From assembly GCA_003249785.1 (NCBI GenBank), contig QKIB01000114.1:1-38046 (forward strand): a stretch of 38,046 nucleotides of DNA. The letters are read 5' to 3'. The notes below the pieces were generated by a model. It did no database searches. It was not told the DNA's origin and worked only from the letters and a program-made list of their open reading frames with translations. Below, piece after piece: positions 25,946 through 34,620 of the stretch (positions within the stretch are counted from its first letter, which is position 1; each line of letters begins with the position of its first letter). The DNA comes from Acholeplasmatales bacterium. GTDB lineage: Bacteria; Bacillota_I; Bacilli_A; Acholeplasmatales; Acholeplasmataceae. A program made the translations under genes and the position numbers.

Positions 25946-26556
25946 TTGATCTTCTTGTAAATCTCATCCAATGCATTTTCCACATCTTGATCGATTTCAA
26001 TCTTCTTAGGAAGTACTTGGGACAAGATTCTTTCTATATATTTGATGCTGACACGATCTTTGGCAACGACGATGGCTTCTTGAATCTGGTCATGGGTATA
26101 TTCTTTATCATCATACCATCTTCTGACATTTTCGAGCTCGTGACCCATGAGTGAACGGCCTAAGCCTTGTTCTAAGGCTCTGATGGTTTCACTGATTTCA
26201 TTTTCATGAACTGTCTTTTGTTTTTCAACTTCATCTTGTTGATAAAGTTCTTCGATCTTAGCAAAGGTTGGATCTAGATTGAAGATTTCACGTTCTTTAT
26301 CATCTTTTTTCTCGAGTTGAATCATCATGAAATTCATATTTAATAAAGATTCAACACAATTTCCGATTTCATTATTGTTCAATTCAACTCTTCTGGAAAT
26401 GGCAGCAATCGAAAAAGTCTTTCTTCTTTTATAGATGGAAAAAAGAGCAAGCAGTACCTGCATTTCTTGCATGGAAAGCTTCAAGCGTTTGTATTCTTTG
26501 ATTAAAATACGTTCGATCGCTAAATCATAATCCTCATACAGTTTCTTTAGAATCAT
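25942..26556 (-). CDS. dnaD: DnaD-like replication initiation protein
   Basis: A 204-residue protein related to DnaD, which helps open the origin and load the helicase in Firmicutes. The N-terminal part (about 1-100) has a winged-helix appearance (FSIAAISRRVELNNNEIG). The C-terminal DnaD/DnaB2 domain lies at about 125-180: LGRSLMGHELENVRRWYDD, then YTHDQIQEAIVVAKDR and IKYIERILSQ. The motif usually ending in YIxxIL is present. It overlaps the end of rnc by 23 bp; GAAGGGG lies before the ATG. A replication role is assumed from the family; no other primosome gene is nearby. Confidence 0.88.
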   Translation of the reverse strand: MILKKLYEDYDLAIERILIKEYKRLKLSMQEMQVLLALFSIYKRRKTFSIAAISRRVELNNNEIGNCVESLLNMNFMMIQLEKKDDKEREIFNLDPTFAKIEELYQQDEVEKQKTVHENEISETIRALEQGLGRSLMGHELENVRRWYDDKEYTHDQIQEAIVVAKDRVSIKYIERILSQVLPKKIEIDQDVENALDEIYKKIK

Positions 26557-27208
26557 AATTCCCCTTCTTCAGTGCGTCATGCGCCGCATTTTGTTCGGCT
26601 TCTTTTTTCGTTCTGCCTTTGCCGATGCCAAGTGTGATGATATTATCCAATCTCACTGCTGCTTCAAACTCTTTGTTATGGGATGGACCTTTTTCTTTGA
26701 TGATGTGATAACTGATGGTTCTTCGGTCTCCACTTTGAATGAGTTCTTGTAGAGATGATTTATAGTCTTTGATGTCCCAAACCATGTTGAAATTGGGAAC
26801 AACTATCTTGTTGAATACTTTTTGGGCTTGAAAAAATCCCAGATCTAGATAAATCGCACCAAACAATGCCTCAAAGGCATCTGCGATCATGGAATTGTTT
26901 GCACCTTTAAGAGTTTCTCCCTTACCTAACTTGATATAGTCGGCAAGCTTGATTTTTGAGGCATACTTAACAAGAGCTTCTTCACATACAGCTTGAGCTC
27001 TTTTTTTCGTCATGGTGCCTTCGTTCTCTAAATCTTCGTTATAAAGATAATCGCTCATGAGTAATTCAATCACAGCATCACCTAAAAATTCGAGTTTCTC
27101 GTTTTTTTCGGTATTGTTTTCGTAAGCATAAGATGCATGTGTGAGTGCCATCTCATAAAGTGATTCATCCTTATAAGAAAGATTTAGCTTTTTGAGTAAA
27201 GCTTTCAT
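26534..27208 (-). CDS. rnc: Ribonuclease III
   Basis: A 224-residue dsRNA endonuclease used in rRNA and mRNA processing. The signature NEKLEFLGDAVIELLMSDYL holds the acidic metal ligands, and DAFEALFGAIYLDLG supplies the second set. The dsRNA-binding domain occupies about 150-220 (SLQELIQ at its start, GKGRTKKEAEQNAAHDAL at its end). Its ATG overlaps the plsX TGA. In many Firmicutes rnc follows plsX with fab and acpP genes between; here it follows plsX directly. Confidence 0.97.
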   Translation of the reverse strand: MKALLKKLNLSYKDESLYEMALTHASYAYENNTEKNEKLEFLGDAVIELLMSDYLYNEDLENEGTMTKKRAQAVCEEALVKYASKIKLADYIKLGKGETLKGANNSMIADAFEALFGAIYLDLGFFQAQKVFNKIVVPNFNMVWDIKDYKSSLQELIQSGDRRTISYHIIKEKGPSHNKEFEAAVRLDNIITLGIGKGRTKKEAEQNAAHDALKKGNYDSKETV

Positions 27209-28212
27209 CCTTCCACCGCTTCTTTCTTTGATAAAACTTCTGATACGATGTCTATCACATTGGCTTCAACCATTTCTTTAGCTTGGCGAATGCCATTATA
27301 AAATCCGTTTTCCTTTGAGGAACCCTGTGCTTTGATGACAACTTGATTAAATCCCATGAGGAGTGCTCCGCCAATTTCAGAGGCATCTAATGATCCTTTG
27401 AATTTCTTCAGTGCTTTTCTCATGAACAGTGCACCAATGGTTGCAAATAGTGAAGCTTTGATTTCTCTTTTTAGGACTTGTCCTAAACCTTTCGCGGTAC
27501 CTTCCATGGTTTTCATGACGATATTGGCAGTAAATCCATCGGATAATAGGATATCTGCATCTGTCAAGAAAATTTCTTTGGGTTCAAGATTGCCTACAAA
27601 GTTAATGTCTTTGCTTGCTTTGAGCAAAGCGAATGTTTCTTTGTCAAATTCACGACCCTTACCATCTTCGGTTCCAATATTAATTAAAGCAACCGTTGGG
27701 TTAGGTCTCTTTAATACTTTTTCAGCCATCGTTGATGCGTAAACGGCAAATTCAACGAGATGCTCAGGTTTGAAATCTACGTTCGCTCCAGAATCCAAAA
27801 GGATGCGACCACGTCCATCATAAGATGGAATGATTGGTGCTATCGCAACCCTGTGCATGCTGGGCATTCTACGAATAATGAAATGACCACCAACCACAAG
27901 TGCTTGTGTTGGTCCAGCACTAACGATGGCATCTGCTTTACCGTCTTTGACATGCTGCATTGCCATGAACATCGATAGTTCTTTATTGGTTCTGTATTGT
28001 TTGATAGGATCTTTTTCACCCATTGATAAATAATGAGGTGTATGGATCACATGGAGTCTTGGATGTTGTTTAAGAAAAGGTGCCATCTTCGTTTCATCAC
28101 CAAAAAGTGTAATCTCGATATTATCAAACTTTTCAAGTGCACGAAGTGTGCCTTTAACGATTGGCTCTGGTGCGTAATCTCCACCCATGCCATCAACTGC
28201 TAATCGTATCAT
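27205..28212 (-). CDS. plsX: Phosphate acyltransferase PlsX
   Basis: A 335-residue enzyme that converts acyl-ACP to acyl-phosphate, the first step towards phosphatidic acid with PlsY. The N-terminus RLAVDGMGGDYAPEPIVKG is diagnostic, and LLDSGANVDFKPEHLVEFA and GFTANIVMKTMEGTAKGLG are typical PlsX segments. The ATG at 28212 has AAGGGATGAT before it; an upstream start nine codons earlier lacks a site. An extended -10 overlaps the recG stop codon, so plsX can be transcribed separately from recG. ACP and FabD/FabG genes are not next to it. Confidence 0.96.
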   Translation of the reverse strand: MIRLAVDGMGGDYAPEPIVKGTLRALEKFDNIEITLFGDETKMAPFLKQHPRLHVIHTPHYLSMGEKDPIKQYRTNKELSMFMAMQHVKDGKADAIVSAGPTQALVVGGHFIIRRMPSMHRVAIAPIIPSYDGRGRILLDSGANVDFKPEHLVEFAVYASTMAEKVLKRPNPTVALINIGTEDGKGREFDKETFALLKASKDINFVGNLEPKEIFLTDADILLSDGFTANIVMKTMEGTAKGLGQVLKREIKASLFATIGALFMRKALKKFKGSLDASEIGGALLMGFNQVVIKAQGSSKENGFYNGIRQAKEMVEANVIDIVSEVLSKKEAVEG

Positions 28213-28237
28213 ATCATCCCTTCTTTCGTTATAAATC

Positions 28238-28246
28238 ATTATATCA
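28238..28246 (-). promoter_or_regulatory. Internal extended -10 promoter before plsX
   Basis: TGATATAAT on the minus strand, overlapping the TGA of recG. The -35 at 17 bp (TTACAG) is poor. Confidence 0.45.
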
Positions 28247-30208
28247 TATCTTATTTAAGTCTGTAATGGTCTTATACAAATATTTATATTTGGGATTCGT
28301 CTTGAAATCTGGTTGTTCCAAGAGTTCCAAAACATTGTGTTCTGCTTCTTTGAGAATAACTTGATCATGATTGAGATCCAGAAAATCAAACTTGAAAAAT
28401 CCACTTTGTTCAGTTCCTAAGAAATCACCAGGACCTCGTGCTTGAAGATCGTATTCTGATAAAACGAATCCATCGTTGGTTTTCGATAGAGTTTCCAATC
28501 GTTCGACATCACTCTTCTCAGAAATCAAGTAACAGGTACTCTTGAGTGTGCCCCTACCGACACGACCTCTCAGCTGATGGAGTTGGCTCAGTCCAAAGTG
28601 CTCAGCTGAATAAATCCCGATGAGGGTCGCCGTTGGAATATCAATACCAACTTCAATCATTGTTGTAGCGAGTAAAATACTTCCTGGTGTATAAATGAAG
28701 TTTTCCATCATTCGTTCTTTTTCATCATTAGGCAATCTACCATGAAGAACAAATATCGGACAATTGAATTCTTTACTGATCTCTTCATAAACCGTATCGA
28801 TGTTATCAGATACTTTCTTTGAATCGATGGCAGGAACAACTAAGAAAATATGCTCTTTTCTTTGAATGGCTGTGGCTATCGATTGATAGAGTTCATTGAT
28901 TTTTTCTTTGGTAATGTATTGTGATTCTACAGGCAATCTGTCCTGTGGTTTTTCTTTGATAAATGTCACATGCGCATCACCGAAAGCGAGCATAGCAAGC
29001 GTTCTTGGAATCGGTGTTGCAGTCAAATAGATGACATCTTTGGCATGTGCTTTGTTCATGAGTTCTTCTCTGGTATTGACACCAAATTTGTGTTGTTCAT
29101 CGATGATGACAAGTCCCAAATTTGCAAAGTTTACATCATTTTCAATCAAGGCATGTGTACCAATGATCAGGTCAAAGTAGTGATTTTGAATCATTTCTTT
29201 CATCTGATCCTTACCTTTTGTCTTTCCGCTCAATAAAGCGATTTTCAATGACTTGAGCATGGTGGTGAAATATTGATAGTGCTGATTTGCTAGTAATTCT
29301 GTTGGTGCCATGAATGCCACTTGCTCACCAGCAGTGATCGCAGCATATATAGCTAAAAGTACGACAACGGTTTTGCCTGATCCGACATCACCTTGAATCA
29401 ATCGATAACTGGCATATGACTTTTTGAAATCTCTGAAAATATCATTGACAGCACCCTTCTGATCTTTGGTGAGTTCATAAGGTAATTCAGAAATGAGCGT
29501 CTTCACTTTGTCAAGATCATATCCCTTAGGTGGTCTTTCTTGTTTACCGATCTGTTTGGCATTGAGTTTCAGATGAAGCTGAAAAGCCTCTTCGTATTTG
29601 AATCTTCTTTCAGCGGTTTTGATGTCTTCCATCGTTCTGGGAAAGTGAAGATAATATAACGCCTTTTCTCTACTGAGTAAATGGTATTTTTCTAAGTATT
29701 GTTCAGGTATGGTTTCATAGATTGAGACCTTCCGCTCATGAAAAACTGAGTGAATGATCGAGGATAGATTTCTGTCATGAATACCTTCAATATGATAAAC
29801 CGGTTTAATCGGTTGCGTCTTATCTAAACTTGTGATGGAGGCAGCAACCATTTGTTTCTTATACAGATGATAGACACCTTTCATGACAATATCATCTTTG
29901 ACTTTCAGTTGTTTCAAGAGATATCCTCTACCGAATACAACAACATCAATCTTATGTTCAAAGACTTGTGCTTTGAAGGTGATGCGTTCACCTTTGGAAT
30001 ATCTAAACATCTGGGGTTCAGTCAGGACAACGGCCTGAACTGTCAAGGTTTCCTTATCTTTTGCTTTATCAAGTGTGGTGATTGAAAAGGATTCATAAGC
30101 TCTTGGATAATTCAAAACAAGGTCATAGGTTGACCAGATATGATGGTTTCTTAAGATGCGTAGAGTATTGGGGCCAATCCCCCTGATTTGATCTAACTTG
30201 ATATCCAA
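28244..30208 (-). CDS. recG: ATP-dependent DNA helicase RecG
   Basis: A branch-migrating helicase that rescues stalled forks. About 654 residues. The N-terminal wedge domain starts with the helix-hairpin element IRGIGPNTLRIL and includes the OB fold up to about 250. The helicase core has IQGDVGSGKTVVVLLA (motif I), VIIDEQHKFGV (DEQH box), TATPIPRTLA (motif III) and QLRGRVGRG (motif VI). The C-terminal YDLQARGPGDFLGTEQSG is a RecG hallmark. The reading frame has no ATG near the start: a GTG at 30217 lies inside AGGTGAT, and the TTG at 30208 lies 4 bases after it. I choose the TTG, with the GTG possible. Confidence 0.95.
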   Translation of the reverse strand: MDIKLDQIRGIGPNTLRILRNHHIWSTYDLVLNYPRAYESFSITTLDKAKDKETLTVQAVVLTEPQMFRYSKGERITFKAQVFEHKIDVVVFGRGYLLKQLKVKDDIVMKGVYHLYKKQMVAASITSLDKTQPIKPVYHIEGIHDRNLSSIIHSVFHERKVSIYETIPEQYLEKYHLLSREKALYYLHFPRTMEDIKTAERRFKYEEAFQLHLKLNAKQIGKQERPPKGYDLDKVKTLISELPYELTKDQKGAVNDIFRDFKKSYASYRLIQGDVGSGKTVVVLLAIYAAITAGEQVAFMAPTELLANQHYQYFTTMLKSLKIALLSGKTKGKDQMKEMIQNHYFDLIIGTHALIENDVNFANLGLVIIDEQHKFGVNTREELMNKAHAKDVIYLTATPIPRTLAMLAFGDAHVTFIKEKPQDRLPVESQYITKEKINELYQSIATAIQRKEHIFLVVPAIDSKKVSDNIDTVYEEISKEFNCPIFVLHGRLPNDEKERMMENFIYTPGSILLATTMIEVGIDIPTATLIGIYSAEHFGLSQLHQLRGRVGRGTLKSTCYLISEKSDVERLETLSKTNDGFVLSEYDLQARGPGDFLGTEQSGFFKFDFLDLNHDQVILKEAEHNVLELLEQPDFKTNPKYKYLYKTITDLNKI

Positions 30209-30225
30209 TAAAATCACCTAATCTT

Positions 30226-30254
30226 ATTATACTTGAAATCAGGGTCTGATTAAA
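30226..30254 (-). promoter_or_regulatory. Promoter of recG
   Basis: TTTAAT, exactly 17 bases, then TATAAT on the minus strand, ending 17 bp before the chosen start. The -35 is weak and the -10 perfect. Confidence 0.6.
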
Positions 30255-30266
30255 ATCCAATGAAGA

Positions 30267-30314
30267 TAAAAAAACACTTCAAAACCCAAGTTAGAGTTTG
30301 AAGTGCTTTTTTTC
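30267..30314 (-). terminator. Terminator of the FMN reductase gene
   Basis: AGCACTTCAAA-like and TTTGAAGTGTTTTTTT arms pair around about 13 bases on the minus strand, beginning 8 bp after the stop codon. Confidence 0.85.
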
Positions 30315-30321
30315 GTCTATT

Positions 30322-30861
30322 TTATTTTCTTAAGACTTTGAGTGCATTGGTCCAATCATTGACTTGATTGAACAAGACTTTAAGATTATTCAAGTGAATA
30401 CTTCTTGGTTTGAAGACACTGAAGTTTTCGAAATCATCGAAAAGTGTGAGTAAGATGTGCGTTCTAACACTAGCAACTTGTAATTCTGCTAAAACACCTC
30501 TTAAATGTTCTGCTGCTCTTGCACCACCTGCGCTACCATAGCTGACAATCCCAGCAGCTTTATTATGCCAAGCATCTTTTGCACTGTCTAGTGCATTTTT
30601 AAGTGCTGCAGTCATTCCATGATTGTATTCTGCAACAACGAAGATGAATCCATCCAATTGACTTAATTTGTCATTCCATTTCTGTACGCCAGATAAATCT
30701 TCAGATGTTCCTAAAAATGGTAAATTGTAATCTCTAATATCTACGATTTCAAAATCGATGTTATTAATGTCTTTGGATTGTTCCAATACCCATTGTCCTA
30801 CCGATTCACTCACGCGTCCTTCTCTTGTACTTCCTAAAATAATACCTATCTTGTTTCTCAT
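30322..30861 (-). CDS. NADPH-dependent FMN reductase / quinone-azo reductase family
   Basis: A 179-residue flavodoxin-fold reductase. IGIILGSTREGRVSESVGQW near the start is the FMN-phosphate loop, and AEYNHGMTAALKNALD near 95 is the family's FMN-ring motif. GIVSYGSAGGARAAEHLR completes the site. Members reduce flavins, quinones, azo dyes or chromate with NAD(P)H. The ATG at 30861 has AAAGGAGTGGTGATC before it; an open frame extends 20 codons further without a site. It is divergent from an HxlR-family regulator with shared TTACTTAC motifs between them, like quinone-responsive regulator-reductase pairs in Bacillus. The substrate is not known. Confidence 0.9.
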   Translation of the reverse strand: MRNKIGIILGSTREGRVSESVGQWVLEQSKDINNIDFEIVDIRDYNLPFLGTSEDLSGVQKWNDKLSQLDGFIFVVAEYNHGMTAALKNALDSAKDAWHNKAAGIVSYGSAGGARAAEHLRGVLAELQVASVRTHILLTLFDDFENFSVFKPRSIHLNNLKVLFNQVNDWTNALKVLRK

Positions 30862-30892
30862 GATCACCACTCCTTTGGTTATTTTTAGTAAT

Positions 30893-30998
30893 TTACTTAC
30901 TTTACATAACCATATTAACACACAATCATTTATACTTCAAAAGTAATGCACTATAAAAATGTAAGTTACTTACTTTTTGTAAAACTATGTGATATACT
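30893..30998. promoter_or_regulatory. Divergent promoter region with repeated TTACTTACTTT motifs
   Basis: TTACTTACTTT occurs at 30893-30903 and again at 30966-30976. The second belongs to GTAAG-TTA-CTTAC (30961-30973), a palindrome. The regulator gene has an extended -10 TGATATACT (30990-30998), and the palindrome lies over its -35. AGTAATTTACT (30888-30898) near the reductase start is also palindromic. These look like binding sites for the adjacent HxlR protein; binding is inferred. Confidence 0.6.
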
Positions 30999-31017
30999 AA
31001 AAATAGGAGATGATACT

Positions 31018-31326
31018 ATGGATGAGAATCTATGCCCAAAAATGGAAGCAACTTTAAAGTTATTGGGTAAAAAATGGGTTGGCTTAATTTTATTCACCTT
31101 GTTAACTGGTCCAAAAAAGTTTACAGATATTGAAAAATACATTCCAGGTATATCAGCAAGAATGCTAACAGAAAGATTAAGAGAACTTGATGATGAGGGT
31201 GTCATTTTGAAAAATGTCACTCATGATAAACATGTGCACATATCCTATGAACTCACACAAAAAGGTGTTGAGCTCAGTCACACATTTGATGCGATGAATC
31301 AATGGGCACAAAAATGGTACCAATAA
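31018..31326 (+). CDS. HxlR-family winged-helix transcription regulator
   Basis: A 102-residue regulator. The ATG at 31018 follows AGGAGATGATACT; upstream in-frame codons belong to the promoter region. The N-terminal LCPKMEATLKLLGKKW is typical, with Cys6 at the position of the redox-sensing Cys in several HxlR members. The winged helix includes GPKKFTDIEKYIPGISARML and TERLRELDDEGVI, then the wing and a C-terminal dimer helix. It is divergent from the FMN reductase. It probably represses both genes until the Cys is oxidised or modified by quinones; that is an analogy with YodB/HypR, not shown here. Confidence 0.92.
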   Translation: MDENLCPKMEATLKLLGKKWVGLILFTLLTGPKKFTDIEKYIPGISARMLTERLRELDDEGVILKNVTHDKHVHISYELTQKGVELSHTFDAMNQWAQKWYQ

Positions 31327-31354
31327 AAAAGACTAGTGCGCTAGTCTTTTTTTT
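31325..31354. terminator. Bidirectional terminator overlapping the aroC stop
   Basis: AAAAAGACTAG-TGCG-CTAGTCTTTTT followed by T on both strands. It closes the HxlR gene (plus) and the aromatic operon (minus). The aroC stop codon TAG is part of the stem. Confidence 0.92.
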
Positions 31355-32345
31355 GCATTTGATAAGCTTGATTTAAGAGATAAAGATCCGCTAAGACGAT
31401 TGCGATTGCATTTTCTAAGACAATCCCTGCACGTCTTGCGATACAGACATCATGCCTGCCACCTATCTCAAGTTTTTCAACATCTTTGTTTTCAAAATTG
31501 AAGGTTTCTTGAGGTTTTTGAATACTCGATGTAGGTTTGATGAAGACTTTGACTACGAGATCATTTCCGTTAGAAATACCTCCGGAGATTCCTCCGCTAT
31601 GATTGGTCTTCGTCTTTCCTTTTTCATTTAAGATTTCATCATTAAACTCAGATCCTTTGAGCTCAATACCAGAAAATCCTGATCCGATTTCAACACCTTT
31701 GACAGCTGGAATAGAAAACATCATCTTACCGATTTCTGCATCCAATTTATTAAAGAAGGGTTCGCCTAATCCAATTGTCATGTTTTTAACTGTGATTTCG
31801 ATGATACCACCAACAGAGTCCCCTTGTTTCTGAATATCCGAAAGATATGCATCCAATTTGCTCATATCACGTAGTAAACCGACTTGAACGAGTTCATGAT
31901 GAAACGCAAATGGCAATATCATCTTAGCAATCGCTCCAGCAGCAACAATCGGTGCGGTGAGTCGGCCAGAAAATCTGCCTCCCCCTCGATAATCCTGAAA
32001 ACCTTGATATTTGATTTTAGAGACTAAATCCGCATGACCAGGTCTAGGTTGCTTGATCAAATGTTCATAATCACTGGATTTGACATCCTTGTTTTCAATC
32101 ATCAAGTGAATCGGAGACCCAGTTGAAAATCCGTTGAAAACACCAGAAGTGATTTCAAATACATCGGTTTCTTTTCTTGGTGTTGTTCCGATAGCTCCTG
32201 ATTGTCGTAATTTGAGATCATTAGTTATCTTTGTTTCATCGATCTTGATGCCTGCAGGCATCCCATCGATGACAACACCAATTGCTTTTTGGTGAGATTC
32301 TCCATATAAAGTTATTTTGAATAGATTACCGTAACTATTCATCAT
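31341..32345 (-). CDS. aroC: Chorismate synthase
   Basis: Catalyses EPSP to chorismate with reduced FMN. 334 residues, a little shorter than most (about 360). SYGNLFKITLYGESHQKAIG holds the N-terminal active-site His, RPGHADLVSKIKY and RGGGRFSGRLTAPIVAAG are core motifs, and GRHDVCIARRAGIVLENAIA is the C-terminal signature. Two adjacent ATG codons (32345 and 32342) follow AAAGGAAGTGAT; either may be used. It overlaps aroE by 11 bp and is the last gene of the operon. Reduced FMN could come from flavodoxin or a flavin reductase, both present elsewhere in the window, but this link is speculative. Confidence 0.97.
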   Translation of the reverse strand: MMNSYGNLFKITLYGESHQKAIGVVIDGMPAGIKIDETKITNDLKLRQSGAIGTTPRKETDVFEITSGVFNGFSTGSPIHLMIENKDVKSSDYEHLIKQPRPGHADLVSKIKYQGFQDYRGGGRFSGRLTAPIVAAGAIAKMILPFAFHHELVQVGLLRDMSKLDAYLSDIQKQGDSVGGIIEITVKNMTIGLGEPFFNKLDAEIGKMMFSIPAVKGVEIGSGFSGIELKGSEFNDEILNEKGKTKTNHSGGISGGISNGNDLVVKVFIKPTSSIQKPQETFNFENKDVEKLEIGGRHDVCIARRAGIVLENAIAIVLADLYLLNQAYQMQKKD

Positions 32346-33120
32346 AAATCACTTCCTTTAACAGTTTCAAGAGACTTGGTGTTCGTTCAATGATTTCGTC
32401 CAACCAGATTTCTTCACTCTTGATAGCCTGAATCATGAGCATATCCAATCCATTGTATCCTTTTTTTGCGTCCTTCATAATTTGTGTCATTGGTGGGTTA
32501 TAAACAAGATCAATCACGATCTTACCCATGACTTCCTCTTTAGTAAGTACAGAGACATGCTCGTTGGGATAGGTTCCAATCGGCGTCGCTTGAACATAAA
32601 AATCAACATCATCGGGATTAATATCTTTATACTCTATGACATGTTCAAAGGGATATGCACTGTCCCTTAAGATACGCGTAACGACCGTGACGCGTGCACC
32701 TGAATCTATCAGTGCATAATATGCAGCTTTGGCTGCACCACCGGTACCTAAAATATAGACATGCTTGTTTTCAACATCAATATGATGTGTTTCCAATAAA
32801 CCTAAGAAACCATCATAGTCCGTATTGTCACCGACAACTTGTCCATTTCTCAAAGAAATGGTGTTGACTGCACCAATACGTTTCGCCTTATGTGTCAATT
32901 CATCAAGCATAGGCAAGATGCGTTCCTTATAGGGAATCGTGACATTAAATCCTTGATAATACCCATCTCTGAGCAAATCCAAGAGTTTAGGTATCTCATC
33001 AGCATCTACATCAATCAGTTCATACGCACTTTCCAGTTTCAATCTGCGTGTAATGGCTTGATGAATCAATGGGGATTTGCTGTAGCCAATTTTATAACCG
33101 ATAAGTCCAAATCTAATCAT
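32335..33120 (-). CDS. aroE: Shikimate dehydrogenase
   Basis: Reduces 3-dehydroshikimate with NADPH. 261 residues, near normal length. The substrate domain has IGYSKSPLIHQA, FNVTIPYKERI with the catalytic Lys, and VGDNTDYDGF with the catalytic Asp. The Rossmann part has ILGTGGAAKAAYYAL and VTVVTR, the NADP-type end of the second strand. Its ATG overlaps the chorismate mutase TGA as ATGA. ATPIGTYPN is the usual later motif. Confidence 0.97.
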   Translation of the reverse strand: MIRFGLIGYKIGYSKSPLIHQAITRRLKLESAYELIDVDADEIPKLLDLLRDGYYQGFNVTIPYKERILPMLDELTHKAKRIGAVNTISLRNGQVVGDNTDYDGFLGLLETHHIDVENKHVYILGTGGAAKAAYYALIDSGARVTVVTRILRDSAYPFEHVIEYKDINPDDVDFYVQATPIGTYPNEHVSVLTKEEVMGKIVIDLVYNPPMTQIMKDAKKGYNGLDMLMIQAIKSEEIWLDEIIERTPSLLKLLKEVIYDE

Positions 33121-33371
33121 TTCTGATATGCCTTGGAAAGATGCATTAAATGCGTTAGAAAAGATTCATAATAAGGCCATGTTTTTTCATCGCCATATAA
33201 AACTCTTCTTTTTTCAAGAAGTTCTCTTTCTCTCTTTTCATCGTAAATTGATAAGTTATTTTCTTTTTTATAATTGCCTATCTTTAAAGAAACATCCATT
33301 CTTTGTTTGAATAGATCCATCATTTTCTGATCGATTGCATCAATTTCTTTTCTTAATTCATCAAGATTCAT
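33117..33371 (-). CDS. Chorismate mutase, AroQ type (stand-alone)
   Basis: An 84-residue all-helical enzyme that converts chorismate to prephenate. The ATG at 33371 follows a full AGGAGGTGA site; a GTG three codons upstream overlaps that site. LDELRKEIDAIDQKMMDLF, RMDVSLKIGNYK and DEKRERELLEKR carry the three-helix pattern with the conserved Arg, Arg, Lys and Glu/Arg positions. It is not fused to prephenate dehydrogenase, dehydratase or DAHP synthase. It overlaps the end of aroA by 11 bp. Its product feeds TyrA, encoded four genes upstream in the same operon. Confidence 0.93.
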   Translation of the reverse strand: MNLDELRKEIDAIDQKMMDLFKQRMDVSLKIGNYKKENNLSIYDEKRERELLEKRRVLYGDEKTWPYYESFLTHLMHLSKAYQK

Positions 33372-34620
33372 GAATGTCACCTCCTAAAGCTTCGTAGACT
33401 TTAAAAAAGTCTGGATATGATTTATTGACTGATTCTGCACCGATGATGGTCACTGGACCATCTGCACGGATGGCAGCTATCGCAATCGCCATTGCGATTC
33501 TGTGATCGTTATAGGCATCAAATGTCTGATTACCTTTGAGTGTTTGTTGGCCGATGATTGTGACTGTATCATCTTCTACTGTGATTTGAACGCCAAATTT
33601 CGTCAAGGTTTGAACCATAGCTTCCAATCGGTCAGATTCTTTGATTCTTAAGCGAGAAGCATTTAGAAACGTTGTTTTGTATTCGCTTAAAGCAGCAAGA
33701 ACCATCAAGATGGGACCTAAATCAGGAATTTGACTTAAATCAATGGTTGTTCCATACGTCTTACCGGGCGTGATCTGATACATCTTTTCCATTTCATCAT
33801 AGAGAATCTCACCTTCCATCTCTTTGATGATATCAAGGATTTTTGCATCCCCTTGCTTGCTGATTGGATTGAGATTGAAAAGATTGATTTGCTTTCCAAT
33901 CAAGCTTGCAACCATCCAAAATGCAGCTTGAGAATAATCCGCTTCAACGATTAAGTTTTGAGGATTGTATGATTGCCCACCACGAATGTAATAAAATTGA
34001 TCAGCTTCAATCACGTGGATGCCAAATTGTTTTAACACTCCAAGTGTTAAGCCAACATACCCTTTGGATTCCAAAGGTGTCAAGACTTCAATCACTGAAT
34101 CTTTAGCAACAAGTGGTAAAGCGAAAAGAAACCCTGAAAGAAATTGTGAACTGATATCACCTCTTAAGAAATAATACCCTCCACGCAATGGTCCTTGAAC
34201 TTCTAATGGCAGATTGTGTTCACCGAAACGCTTGTAATGTAGTTGTTTATGATCCATCATATTGAAATAAACTTCGAGTGTACGCTCAGGGAGTCGTCCT
34301 TTTCCATCAAATGTGACTTTTTCATTTGATAATAAAGCTAAGGGAATCATGAATCTTAGGGTTGATCCGGATTCATCACAATCAATCACCTTTCCATCGT
34401 ATGCCCACTTTCCACCAATCACTTGATTTTGATCAAATGCGATACCAAAAGATTTCAATGCTTTCTGGGTTGCACTGATGTCTAGGGAGTCCAAGACATT
34501 ATCGATTGTAGATGTACCTTTTGCCAAAGCAGCAGCAATCAAATAACGATGGGAGAGGGATTTTGATGAAACCACTGAGACTGAGCCTGTAAGTGGTTTA
34601 GGATGGATGGTGATGTTCAT
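33361..34620 (-). CDS. aroA: 3-phosphoshikimate 1-carboxyvinyltransferase (EPSP synthase)
   Basis: Joins shikimate 3-phosphate and PEP. 419 residues in two similar domains. SSKSLSHRYLIAAALA near 18-33 carries the catalytic Lys and SHR. ESGSTLRFMIPLALL stands where other forms have NAGT. SSQFLSGFLFALPL, RIKESDRLEAM, YNDHRIAMAIAIAA and SVNKSYPDFF are typical. Its ATG directly follows the aroB stop (TAAATG), with GGTGAG inside aroB as the binding site. Confidence 0.97.
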   Translation of the reverse strand: MNITIHPKPLTGSVSVVSSKSLSHRYLIAAALAKGTSTIDNVLDSLDISATQKALKSFGIAFDQNQVIGGKWAYDGKVIDCDESGSTLRFMIPLALLSNEKVTFDGKGRLPERTLEVYFNMMDHKQLHYKRFGEHNLPLEVQGPLRGGYYFLRGDISSQFLSGFLFALPLVAKDSVIEVLTPLESKGYVGLTLGVLKQFGIHVIEADQFYYIRGGQSYNPQNLIVEADYSQAAFWMVASLIGKQINLFNLNPISKQGDAKILDIIKEMEGEILYDEMEKMYQITPGKTYGTTIDLSQIPDLGPILMVLAALSEYKTTFLNASRLRIKESDRLEAMVQTLTKFGVQITVEDDTVTIIGQQTLKGNQTFDAYNDHRIAMAIAIAAIRADGPVTIIGAESVNKSYPDFFKVYEALGGDIHES

